Shown here piece by piece: positions 1-9,729 of a DNA stretch of 64,000 nucleotides (position 1 is the stretch's first letter; every line of letters begins with the position of its first letter). Made by a program: the position numbers and the translations under genes. The notes under the pieces are model-generated. The model did no database searches, was not told the DNA's origin, and was given only the letters and a program-made list of their open reading frames with translations. The stretch lies in NCBI GenBank assembly GCA_025617375.2, contig JAMYGW020000013.1, positions 914,196 to 978,195 on the forward strand, written 5' to 3'. The stretch is from Acarospora socialis (Eukaryota; Ascomycota; Lecanoromycetes; Acarosporales; Acarosporaceae).

Positions 1-1
1 G

Positions 2-598
2 CAAGCTTTCAAGAACCCAGATCAGGACGATCTCCTTACAGGTGTTGGTAGTCTGGCAGTCACGGAACCCACCATGACCTGGGGTACGGAAGCTTCTGCG
101 AAGCTGTTCCCTGATGCACCGAAGACGCCAGCGACCGTCGACTGGTCTGCCAAAGCGCTGACGGAGAAGGATCCGAATACCGAACTGTTCCATCCCAAGT
201 CGAAGAGCTGGAATCCGGAGATGTTCCGTGTCGCTGCGACTGGGAAGTACCAGTGTCCTTGGAACGCTTGCGGGTGAGAGCTTTCCGCTTCCAAACCCAT
301 ATCAGAAAGCTTACATGTCGCGTGAAGGAAAGCTTTCACGAACGTATTCGCCCTCGAGGCGCATCTCCTCTCCCCCGCCCACACGGGCGGCGACTCGCGA
401 TGTCCGTATTGCCTCAAGATCTTCAAGACCACGACGGCTCTGGTCCAGCACGCCGAATCCGCCAGCACGCGCTGCAAGATCCGCGAGACGGTCCATTACG
501 GGCAGGCGATGGATACCTTCACGGGCGGATTAATCGAGACGCAGGGGTATCATGCGGACGGCAGCATCAAGTACAAGGCTGTGGAACCGGATTGGTAG
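2..598 (+). CDS. C2H2 zinc-finger protein, 3' part only
   Basis: The gene is open at the left window edge, so only the C-terminal part is visible. Exon 2-273 is read in the frame starting at base 2. A 54-bp GT-AG intron (274-327) follows, then an exon to the TAG at 596-598. The splice rebuilds a finger: CPWNAC at the exon end joins GKAFTNVFALEAH, with a further histidine downstream. A second finger starts at CPYCLKIF, followed by a histidine and a late cysteine. The two-finger C-terminus suggests a nucleic-acid-binding protein, but nothing shows its target. The tail after the second finger (about 45 residues, ending KAVEPDW) has no motif I recognise. The splice is well supported because it restores the GKAF signature; the function is only a family-level call. 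Confidence 0.75.
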
Positions 599-1320
599 AG
601 AGATGCTGCGAAGGGCGCTCAGGGAACCACATTGCTTGGCTCTGTCAGCTTCATGCCAGAGGCAACTGTATAGTGGCTGATATAGCAACAACAATCGAGC
701 CAAGTCCAAAGGTAGCCAGATAGTAGGGAGCTATCGAATCGAAACCAAGCTCGACTTGCGTCTCGGACCACTACTCGTGCGAATGTGGCCGTATTGACTT
801 CTAGTACGTAGGAGCAGCGAAACATAATCCTGTATCACGCATGCCACGGTGAAAACGAACCTTCGCCGTGATCCAACCTACCATCACACTAAGACATCTC
901 TCATAAGGTAGTCACCAGTACAAAGCGATTGCCGAAATTCTTCGAAGACTTGTTGCCAAACAGCACAAGATCTGTCGGGGATCCTCGACAACCTCGTAAA
1001 ATCGCCTGTGTCGTCGTATGCGTTCACCTTGGTCCAGTCACGTGAGCTTGGGACCTGTTCCCTTAACATCATACCTTGCATTCTCTAAGTTACGGAGTAC
1101 TCGCAAAGCTCGCAACGGCACAAGTCACGCGGAAGCATATGGTACGTGTATCTATCTCAGACAACTCTGGTAACCTGTCAGTCCGCATTTCCTTGGAAGC
1201 GGAGGTGCTACTTCACGTGAATCGCCACCAGACATGACTAGGCCTTACTCGAGGCTTGCAGTTTCTAACGAGCAGAGGCTGGGTTTAAGAATGTAGGTGC
1301 GCGAAGAAGAAGCAAGCTTG

Positions 1321-1346
1321 AAGCTACCGCCCTACCGCGGTAGCTT
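1321..1346. repeat. Perfect inverted repeat (hairpin)
   Basis: AAGCTACCGC at 1321-1330 is followed by a 6-base loop and then the exact reverse complement GCGGTAGCTT at 1337-1346. Function is unknown. Confidence 0.6.
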
Positions 1347-1465
1347 TAAAAATGCTGGTGCAGAATCGTAGCACAATCGATCATGTAGATGACGCGTTAT
1401 TAGTGCCACTTCTATATACCAGCCCCTTCACAATTGTCCATTGCGATCCTAGCAAAGCAAGTGCC

Positions 1466-1487
1466 GAAGCCTGCTCGAGCAGGCTTC
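1466..1487. repeat. Perfect 22-bp palindrome
   Basis: The sequence centred on CTCGAG is identical to its own reverse complement over 22 bp; the core is AGCCTGCTCGAGCAGGCT. It lies 120 bp downstream of the hairpin at 1321. It could form a cruciform or bind a dimeric protein; no function can be assigned. Confidence 0.6.
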
Positions 1488-1732
1488 TCAGACGGATGTA
1501 TTTGACTTCAGCGCTTCCGCCCAAGGTATACTTATAAGCCTCCATTCCTTCCCTCCGCAGGTCAGTCTCTTGCCTTCTCTCACTCCTCTCGCCACTTCCT
1601 TGCATTTCCCCTTGCTTGCCGTGCCTCCCTTCTCCTCCTAGCTGCTTATGAGACCTGAGAAACCGAGCTTCTCCCCATCATATGCCGCTCCTCGAGGTCT
1701 TGGAGTTGCAAATGCAAAGTACATATTCAACC

Positions 1733-3510
1733 TCAGGCCTTATTTTGAGCGTTCTTGCTCATGGCCCGAATCTTGTGACCGTACTTGTACAGCACGAACG
1801 GCACAGGCGCCATGAACGTAGCGATGATGGCCACGATCGTCAGCGACCAGTGCGGGCCCAGGTTGTCGTACATCTTGACCGAGGCTGGCGTCAGCGCGCC
1901 GGAGATGACGTAGCGCGTAAAGGTCATGAAGCCTAGGGCCGAGGCCGCGTATTGCCTGTATACGAATATGATATACTGGTATGACCTACGCCAGAAGGAG
2001 AGTGTCAGCTATCACTGTCTTCAGATGGCTAAGACTAACGGCGTCACTTACGTGGTGAAGATGCAGACCAAGGCGTAGCCGAAGACGCTGGAGGCTAGAA
2101 TGGGTGACCAGATGCTAATGCTGGGCTGGAGACACCAATGTTAGCGCTGGAAGGAGGAGGAAGTAAAGGGTTCCGTTCACGTACATAGCAGGTCCACGCC
2201 ATCCAGAAGAGTGAGATGGGCATGAGGATGGATGCACCGGCCATGGCCCAGTACAAGGACACCTCTGGCTGTATCGGCTTTCCCTCGGCCATAGACTTGG
2301 CAGCAGACTGTTTGGTCAGAGAGTATACGTATGGGATCATGGCCATGGCGATGAATACGCCCGGTAACATGGCGACCCAGATGATGTAGGTCAAGCTCGT
2401 AGAGATGCCGTACGTCCGAGTGAAGATCACTTCATAGCCGCTCAAGAAGGTGAAGAGAACAAAGTACAGCAATACCAGGTAAAAGGTGAAGACAAGGATG
2501 ATCGGCTCGGTCCAGATCATGACGAAAGGTCGGTACAAGTTGGTCAATAGCCGGGGGCCGAGTGAGCTCACGGACGTATGCTCGGTGCGGTATCGGCTGT
2601 CACCCGTCAGGTCGCGCAGGTGCTTCGCACGCCATTCCAGAAGCAGATGACTATACGTCTCGGGCTGAGCGAGAAGCACAAAGATGATGGTAGCGCCCAT
2701 GACGAGCATGGAGATCCAATCAGCCCACGCGAAGCCGATCTCGGGTGTGTAGGCGCCGACGACAGGACCCAGAATAGGGCCGGAGTAGGCGCAGAAGGTG
2801 GCAAATGGGAGTCCGAAGGGGATCTGGTGCGGCTGCCAGACGTCGCCGATGGTACCACCCGCCACCGTCATCGGGGCAGCAGCGAACAGAGCACATAAAA
2901 AGCGAAAGGCGATGGCAGCGCCGTAGTTGGGCGCGAGAGCTTTGGCCAGGATGAAGAGCATGGCGAGAACCAGAGCGCTGAGGTAAATGACGTTCCGGCC
3001 GAAGGTCTCGGAGAAAGGTCCAGCAAACAGCGAGCCCAGGCCGATACCGATGAGGAAGATCCCGGTGGTCATCGACCCGGCCAAAGGCCCTACGCCATAG
3101 TATGCGTCGAATGCATTTAGCGCTGGACCTTCGACCGACGTCGGCAGCGTCATGGCAATGCCGATCACGCAGCAAGTCACCGTGGCCATCCACTTCCTAG
3201 CCAGTGGCCAATGCTGGGGGTTGTTAGGATCGTTTTCTTTCCAGTTGACGACGAACACGACGCCGTCTTCGCTCTCGTCCATCCGCGTCACTTCCACTCC
3301 GGGAAACAGGGCACGATCGACGGATGGCGTCAATTTCTCCGCCGTTCGGCTCGATTCCGATTGTGCCTCGACGTCTGTCTGTGATGGCGTCTCGAGTTTG
3401 ACTGTCGATGCGGCTGTGAAGGAGCCGTCCGGTCGGTTGGCCTGTTGGGTGCGTAGAATATCATCCTGAACTTCCCGCCGCAGACGACGATACTGAAAAA
3501 GTGACTGCAT
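1733..3510 (-). CDS. MFS transporter, DHA1 (polyamine/drug:H+ antiporter) type
   Basis: Three exons, complement(join(1733..1985,2052..2125,2185..3510)), about 550 aa. The start is the ATG at 3510; the open frame runs further up but only to a GTG. The splice sites rebuild conserved family segments: TCY joins PSISIWSPILASSVFG, and FTT joins SYQYIIFVYRQYAASAL. Residues 1-80 are hydrophilic and cytosolic. The NDPNNPQHW stretch before the first membrane helix is typical of fungal DHA1 transporters. A loop 2-3 motif reads GPFSETFGR, and about twelve hydrophobic segments follow. The C-terminus ends YKYGHKIRAMSKNAQ. Known members export drugs, polyamines or secondary metabolites at the plasma membrane. 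It is 900 bp from the orsD-like gene, so it may serve the polyketide cluster, but that link is inferred from position alone. Confidence 0.88.
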
Positions 3511-4410
3511 AGTTGAGAACAAAGAGGGAGCCACAACGCACTTTACCCGGATGGAATCGTTTTTCTAGATCCAACGTTGAAGTGGCCTGGACCGAGAAGC
3601 ATACATGTACGGCTGAAGGGGAAGAAGTTTCTGAGAAACATGACTGTGCATCGAAAGGCCCTGCAGAGGGGGAGAGGGAACAGAAGTTTGTCAGCCGAAA
3701 TCGGCAAACCAGAACCTCGTATGCGGTTCTGGGTCTTATCTTAGGTATTTGTACCTGAGAATCATTCTGTCGGGACTTGCTATGTTGTAGAAAGCCATAA
3801 GCCAGATGTATTAGAAATGCTCGGACAAGTCCTTGTCTCCACAGTTTGCCCTAACTTACTCTCTTTACAATCGTTCTGAAAAGCGGCATCGTCTACCTTC
3901 TCCTTGTACATAGGTAGTATGGGATGTGTGGGAAGATTCAGTGGTAAGTTATGAATAACTTTCTACAGTAAGGTATTAGCCGAAAGATTGAGCTTGCAAT
4001 AATAACCTGTGCTAAATCAATGCCATTACCTATTATTGACCCGCCTGCATTACCTCAGGGATCATACTGTTCTGATGTGATACTTACACCCCAAGTGAAT
4101 CTTTGGATGTTGACCGCACTATCGTACAACAAAGCACGCCAGTTGAGACATCACATTGAAGCTTCCCGAAGGATTCCTTCAAGCCAGCTATTAGATGGCT
4201 CGGCGCTTGATAGCACCGAGTTCGGTCGTGCTCTCGCGCGTGTTCGGATAGCACAGCTGGACCGGATGCGGATCATCTGCCTTCAGCAGGTTGGAAGCTC
4301 TAGTCTACTTTCACACCCTCGTCATGCTTCCGTATCGGCGGAGATATCTGCATCCGAAGGATCATGTTGACCAGTTGTCAGGTAGGTAGATAGTTGGGCC
4401 TATAACTACC
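3511..4410. other. Intergenic spacer
   Basis: This holds the upstream region of the MFS gene and the downstream region of the orsD-like gene. A 116-codon open frame on the + strand (4020-4370) resembles no family I know and I do not call it. Confidence 0.5.
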
Positions 4411-6033
4411 TCAATCCTTCACAATACCCGTCAGACGTTCAACCAGGCCAAGGACTGCGCGACCGTCTTCGGAAAGTTGTCTCGCAACCTGCAGCACGAT
4501 GATCTTCGCTGTGCCCTTCAAGTACCAGCAGCCAACATGCTCGGCTCGCTTGACCAATATCGCCGCCCAGTGCGCGAGCACCACCAGGGCGCCTGGGTGG
4601 TGGCGCCGAACCATCTGATTGAAGTGATCGGGAACATTGGCCAACCACGTCGCCACACCCTGCCACGCCGCTCCCGCCTCATCGCACGCAAAGCTGATGT
4701 CACAGCACTCAACCAAAGTTGTAATGGCCGACAGCGTAGCGACGACATCTTGGGAACTTTCCGGTCTTCCGAGCCCTTCTACGAGGCGAAAAGGGAGCGC
4801 ACGAAGAAGATTGAGCAGCACAGAAGGCGTGTTCTCGCTGGAAGGATTCGTGTGTGGGTTTTCACCATGTGATGAATTTCTCGTGCGCAGGAACTCCTGG
4901 ACGAACAATTCCCCTTGACGTCCATGGCCATCATTCCGGATGCCGCTGTAATGAAGCGTAGAATCAGGGACGACGCAGCCTCGAACGGTGGACATGATCG
5001 ATAGCAGTTGACTAGGAGCCACCGACTCGTAATCAAGCGTGGCTTCAGCCAACGCCCATTGTGCACAAAGTAGCAAACACCTGATCTGCTCGCCGCTCTG
5101 CTTTGCCTCCTCTTCTATCTCAGCGGCCTCGAGACCTGAATCATATCCTGTCGTCTGCCTCAACCCGGCAGAGAAATCAGAAGAGAATTGCGCCTCTTGC
5201 TCGTGATGAATTCCCTTGGTCATTGTGTCGTCCGCAAGCGCGGCCAAATGATGCGCAGAGATGGCCAGCAGACCACACATCAGCCAACGCCGCCGCAGGG
5301 CTCGGAGAACAACGTGCATCTGCCAGTAATGTTTTGCGGATTGTGGATCCTCGGCACCAGGTAGCGTGAGACAAGTTATGGTGATGAAATGGTGAAAATA
5401 GGTCAGCGTTTCCAGGTTGAAGTCGGCTGGAGAAAGGCCGTGAGCGGTCCCTGGAGGGGCTGGCACGCGTGGTGGTGGGGTCGCTGTCATAGCATCGTGG
5501 TCTTCCTCCTCACGTCCTTCATGATCGTCATCGCCGTCATCACCGTCATCATCACCGCCATCACCATCGTCATCAGTGTTGACCAGCGGCGCCGTGGGCG
5601 AAGCGACCTCGAAATACCTGACTTTGGTGCCGCGGAAGAATGTCTGCAGCTTCACCGGACGAGCGAAGGAGGACGAAAGAGGAACAGACCCACCAAGACC
5701 GTGGATTCCGCTCCAATGGCGTTGCATGCGCTTGGAACTGGCAGTGAGATGTCGACATCCCGCCGCCGTGCAGCGGTAGCCGGAGAGGATGGGAAGGGCA
5801 TCGACGGGCGGCGAACCGGGAGCGGGCAGGGGCACATGATCAGGCTCGAGAAGGTCGAGTTGAGCGATGGAGGACAGCAGACGTTGTCTGTCGCCGCGAT
5901 AGATTTTGTGTCGAAGCAAGTGGCTCTCGAGCGCGTTCTTCTGAATGGCATACTGGCATTCGCGGCAGATCAACAGGCGGTATTTGGAATTGTATTCGAG
6001 CAGATCACCTGCGCCCAACCTGATGGCCGGCAT
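4411..6033 (-). CDS. orsD: OrsD-like C2H2/DUF3505 protein, possible cluster regulator
   Basis: Single exon, 540 aa, ATG at 6033. The N-terminus carries two zinc-finger-like units: C23/C26/H38/H42 (LICRECQYAI...) and C88/C93/H106/H111 (YRCTAAGC...). This arrangement matches the DUF3505 family that includes OrsD of the A. nidulans orsellinate cluster. An acidic Asp/Gly/Glu-rich linker lies at about residues 152-178. The C-terminal two thirds look like the helical region of fungal regulators (for example ETLTYFHHFITITCLTLPG and a late ALVVLAHWAAIL segment). It is divergent from the orsE-like gene over a 468-bp shared promoter. The OrsD function is not established, so a regulatory role is inference from domain type and position. 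The reading frame is intact. Confidence 0.82.
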   Translation of the reverse strand: MPAIRLGAGDLLEYNSKYRLLICRECQYAIQKNALESHLLRHKIYRGDRQRLLSSIAQLDLLEPDHVPLPAPGSPPVDALPILSGYRCTAAGCRHLTASSKRMQRHWSGIHGLGGSVPLSSSFARPVKLQTFFRGTKVRYFEVASPTAPLVNTDDDGDGGDDDGDDGDDDHEGREEEDHDAMTATPPPRVPAPPGTAHGLSPADFNLETLTYFHHFITITCLTLPGAEDPQSAKHYWQMHVVLRALRRRWLMCGLLAISAHHLAALADDTMTKGIHHEQEAQFSSDFSAGLRQTTGYDSGLEAAEIEEEAKQSGEQIRCLLLCAQWALAEATLDYESVAPSQLLSIMSTVRGCVVPDSTLHYSGIRNDGHGRQGELFVQEFLRTRNSSHGENPHTNPSSENTPSVLLNLLRALPFRLVEGLGRPESSQDVVATLSAITTLVECCDISFACDEAGAAWQGVATWLANVPDHFNQMVRRHHPGALVVLAHWAAILVKRAEHVGCWYLKGTAKIIVLQVARQLSEDGRAVLGLVERLTGIVKD

Positions 6034-6501
6034 GATTCATGACCGACAGTAACCCCGAGGACCATCCTCATCTTCCTGTCTGACGGAAAGAAGGTGATGG
6101 ACAGACGTTCCAAGGCAGAACGGCACCTGCCGGCTCACACAGACACAAGAATGCCATATGGCGTTCCGGGTAGGGGAACACCACATGATGTTCTGTGAGT
6201 CAGCAGCGGCTGAGTCAGCAACGGCGTATGCGGTTCCAGGGTCCTTCCCGCCGCTAGCCTAAAACGTACCTTAACTCAATGCTCAATGTTCTGCATCTAC
6301 TGTTCGCTTGGAAAGCACGATGTCGCTGGTTGCAAATATGCCCCGGTTGCTTTATTCAGCTGGAAATGCGGACATATACATATATCAGGTCGAGTGGTCT
6401 TCGCCCAACAACCTCATCCCTTCGTCTTCAACTCCACACTTGATCTCGTCCATCTACCCTTCCCAGCTCACCACCAACAGACCAAAACAAAGCACGAAAA
6501 C
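6034..6501. promoter_or_regulatory. Divergent promoter region orsD-like/orsE-like
   Basis: The 468-bp spacer separates two genes transcribed away from each other. It holds two TGAGTCA sites (6196-6202 and 6211-6217) and a TATA-like stretch (acatatacatatatca, about 6372-6387) upstream of the + strand gene. Shared regulation is likely but not shown. Confidence 0.5.
6196..6217. promoter_or_regulatory. Paired TGAGTCA (AP-1/Gcn4-type bZIP) sites
   Basis: Two TGAGTCA heptamers start 15 bp apart, both inside a repeated TGAGTCAGCA decamer. TGAGTCA is the established binding site of Gcn4/CpcA and related fungal bZIP factors. Confidence 0.45.
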
Positions 6502-7613
6502 ATGTCAGCACCAAAGAACCAAGCCGCATGGCTTCAGAAGGCCGGCACCCCTCTGGAGGTCGCCGACGCTCCATTGCCCAAGGCTGGCGCTGGGGAAATT
6601 GTTGTGAAGAACGCCGCCGTCGCCATCAACCCGCTCGACTGTCACATGCAGGACTCCGGCGTCTTTGTCCAACAGTGGCCCACCGTCTTTGGCTGCGACG
6701 TCGCCGGCGAGGTGTATGAGGTCGGTTCCAGCGTGGATCGCTTTAAGAAAGGAGATCGTGTCATTGGGTAAGTGGTGCGGCGTGGTTTCTCTCTGGCATG
6801 TACTGATATTGTTCCCACATCAGCCACTGCATCAACTTGGTCACTGGTCGCCCTTCAGACGGCGCTTACGCTCTGTACACCGTCGTCCCCGCCGACAAGG
6901 CGGCCATCCTTCCTGATGACATCTCCTTCACCGACGGCGTCGTCGTGCCCTTTGCCGTCGAGGCGGCCACTTGCGCGCTGTCCGTCAAGGAGCCTGGCCC
7001 GTGCATGCCTGGCGTCTTCACCCCAGCCCTCGGCCTCCCGTATCCCACTCTGCAGACCCCTGCACCATCTGCGGGCAAGACCATCGTCGTGTACGGCGCT
7101 TCTTCTTCCGTCGGGTCCATGACGACTCAGATCGCTGCGGCCGCTGGAATCAACGTGATTGCCATCGCTGGTGCGCACAACCACGACATGGTCAAACGCT
7201 GCGGAGCTGCACAAGTCTTTGACCACAAGGACTCCTCGGTCGTCGAGAACGTCATCAAGGCCGCCAGGGCGAGCCAATCCGAATTCGTCGGCATCTTCGA
7301 CGCCATCTCCACTCCCGGGACGTACGCCCGCGACCTCGCCATCCTCGAGAAGCTGGGCGGTGGTCACCTCGCCTGCGTGCACCCTCCTCCTGCCGACAAT
7401 GTGCCCTCAAATGTCAAGACTGGCATGATCTTCGCCGTCAGCGACGTTGCGACGCCCGTCTACCGGGACTTCGTGACGCCCGCGCTCCAGAGCGGAAAGC
7501 TCAAGTGCCTCCCGCCGCCAACCGTGGTCGGCAAGGGCTTAGAGCATGTCGACGATGCGCTGAAGAAGTCCAAGGCCGGTGTGAGTGCGACGAAGCTGGT
7601 GGTGGAGTTGTAG
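6502..7613 (+). CDS. orsE: OrsE-like zinc-type alcohol dehydrogenase / enoyl reductase (MDR superfamily)
   Basis: Two exons, join(6502..6767,6824..7613), 351 aa. The 56-bp intron joins DRVIG to HCINLVTG. The N-terminal GroES-like domain carries the AWLQKAG, NAAVAINPLDCHMQ and PTVFGCDVAGEV signatures. The Rossmann fold begins around VVYGASSSVGS (residues 178-187), the NADP-binding glycine motif. The usual structural-zinc cysteine cluster is absent, as in the ToxD/LovC-like trans-enoyl reductases and quinone-reductase-like members, so the enzyme may not bind zinc. It is the counterpart of OrsE in ors clusters. It shares a promoter with the orsD-like gene, and the decayed transposon lies downstream. 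The substrate is probably a cluster intermediate, which is inference. A generic zinc-binding dehydrogenase is the alternative. Confidence 0.85.
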
Positions 7614-8314
7614 GGACATGTATCGAGTGGTCATCTGCGGCAGCGTGGTCAGGACGGCCGAATCGCTGGCACCCTTCACAGAAGCGACATTGCCACTCTA
7701 CAATGTAGCAGTCCAAAAGAAGCCTCTACAGAGATGGTGAACTAGGTGCGCATAGAGAGTATTCATGGTTACGGACATAGATAAAAGTAAAACAGACAGT
7801 ATCTCAAAACAATTTGTCTCGCCCCTTTGTACACTTCCTAACCGCGTATGCCATGTAGTTGTTGACATAGCTGAGCACCCCATTCGACTTCGGAAGTTGA
7901 TGCGAGCCATTTTTCCTTTGTATATGAGGTCGTTGAATGATTGGAATCGGGAATGGACGAGTTTTATACCTCGGCCTCGCGTGGATCACAACCATGAACA
8001 GGTCTTAATACACTGCCTCTCTCTGTTCATGGATGAGAGTTGATCTCCTGTCTGCAGTTACAAACCTGCCAGTGGCGGAAGAGAACGTCGTGCAATGGCA
8101 GGGAGGGTGTCGCATACAGATGAGAGATTCCTGCGAGCCATGCGAAAGCAGTTTCAAATGAGGACTGTCCTTCTGGGCTTCAAACCAGCGTATGGGTTCA
8201 GTTAAATAAATTCTCCACAAGTTTTTCTAGCTGTATATTAGATTCTTTTTTCATGTATGTAGTGCATTATTACTTTATATAATCTCATTATCTTACAACA
8301 CAACGCTGATAACA
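7614..8314. other. Intergenic spacer
   Basis: I see no gene. The composition becomes AT-richer toward the transposon insertion at 8315. Confidence 0.5.
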
Positions 8315-9635
8315 CTCGTAGTGGCCAAAAGTCTCGGTTAAATTTAGAACCTTCCTCCTTAATCATTAAACCATGGATTCTTCACCACCTCGTAACGGCG
8401 ACCATGGTGAATGGACTACTCCAAAAAGGAAGTCAATTAGACTCCTATATCAAAGGGATCATTTGTCAAAAGCAGAAATAGCCCGCGAGCAAGGGGTTCC
8501 GTATACGACGGTCCGTCGCATCATCGACTTCGATTCCTCCCGTCGCAAGCGTCCTGGCCGCACAGGAAGACCATGATTACTCGATGAATGAGACCTCCGA
8601 CGACTTACCCGCGAGATATGTAAGTCAGAGGATGGTAGGCAAGCAACCTACATCCAATTGGCTGCACAGCTTGGAATCCAGGCCTCCCATCAAACAATTT
8701 GTCGCTCCCTTCACGAAATCGGGTTCCACAAATGCGTGACCTGTATACGACCCTTTATCAACGAGACGAACCGTCGGAAACGGCTTAAATTCGCGAAGGA
8801 ACACGCCAATTGGACTGTGGAGGACTGGCAGCGAGTAATCTGGATGGACAAGTCAAGTTTTCAGACAGGTATGAGGGCTAGGACTTGGGTGACAAGACAG
8901 AAGGAGGAAAGATACTGTCCAGACTGTGTTTCTAAGACAAAACACAGTGGGAGGAGCTCAGTAATGGTATGGGGGGCAATATCACATGGATGGGCAAGCG
9001 ATTTGATCGAAATAGAGCCCACAGTCAAGGTCAATGCCCGAGGACAGGAGAAAAAGAGCATTGGGGGGGTGGATTACATAGAACAGGTCCTGGAGCCCCA
9101 ATTGGAGCCTGCTTTTTGAGGTCTTTGGGGTCTAGGACTATGTTCTATCGTCATGGAGGATGGTGCATTCATTCATATCTCAAGGGAGGTTCATTGATGA
9201 AAGAAAGAGATGGATGTGGAAACCCTACCTTGGCCTCCTTGCTCCCCCGACCTAAATCCAGACGAAAAGATGTGGCTAGCCATAAAGGAACGAATCAGAC
9301 GATATCCTCGACTTATTACAAAGCGAAACGACATGCTCGAAGCAACAAAGAGTGAGTGGGAGGCCCTGAAGAAGAGTATGGAGTTCAATGAGTGGATTGA
9401 TTCCATGCCGGAGCGAATTGCGGAGGTTATTGAAAGACGTGGATTTGCAACGTCGTTTTGAGCCATTGGATTCTAAATTTTTTACTAGTAATACATCTAT
9501 ATATAAGCTATTATAATCCTAAATTTCATAGCAATTGACCTTGTTGTTGCTCTAATATGTATAAATTGACATGGTGGACAAATTTTAAGAAATGTGTGCC
9601 TCGGCTAAATAGCCGTCAGTTTTGGCCACTACGAG
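8315..9635 (+). mobile_element. Decayed Tc1/mariner DNA transposon
   Basis: The element is about 1.32 kb. It is bounded by inverted repeats: CTCGTAGTGGCCAAAA at 8315-8330 and its exact reverse complement at 9620-9635. Tc1/mariner elements insert at TA. The right flank is TA (9636-9637), while the left flank is CA, so one target copy may have mutated. The internal region carries one transposase frame on the + strand with five premature TGA codons. It lies between the orsE-like and orsC-like genes and interrupts neither. Confidence 0.85.
8373..9461 (+). pseudogene. Tc1/mariner transposase, inactivated by in-frame TGA codons
   Basis: One frame of about 362 codons runs from the ATG at 8373 to the stop at 9459-9461 without a frameshift. 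It is cut by TGA at 8574, 8589, 9117, 9195 and 9198. An N-terminal helix-turn-helix (KAEIAREQGVPYTTVRRI) is present. The catalytic triad is recognisable: the first Asp in VIWMDKSSF, the second in VMEDGAFIH, and a Glu in SPDLNPDE. The spacing from second Asp to Glu is 34 residues (DD34E). All five stops are TGA, as expected from CGA or TGG transitions. The usual acidic residue after the first Asp is Lys, also a G-to-A change. The protein cannot be made at full length. Confidence 0.85.
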
Positions 9636-9729
9636 TACACAACACCCAAAACACTTCAATGTCCTCTTCAGTCCCTTGTCTAGTCAACGCCTAAGTCCCT
9701 ATTACCTGTGATCTTAACTCTCTTTTCAC

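Larger units (their letters stand above)
599..1732. other. Intergenic spacer between convergent genes
   Basis: No convincing gene is present. The short open frames on both strands lack recognisable motifs and plausible splice partners. Two inverted repeats (1321-1346 and 1466-1487) and one TACGGAGTA motif (1091-1099) are the only structured elements I see. Confidence 0.6.

Noticed and set aside
4020-4370. 116-codon open frame on the + strand between the MFS and orsD-like genes
   Set aside because: No recognisable motif, no plausible splice extension, and composition like the surrounding spacer.
5389-6042. 217-codon open frame on the + strand
   Set aside because: Lies antisense to the well-supported orsD-like gene; its long hydrophobic Val/Ile run is the complement of the acidic Asp/Glu linker.
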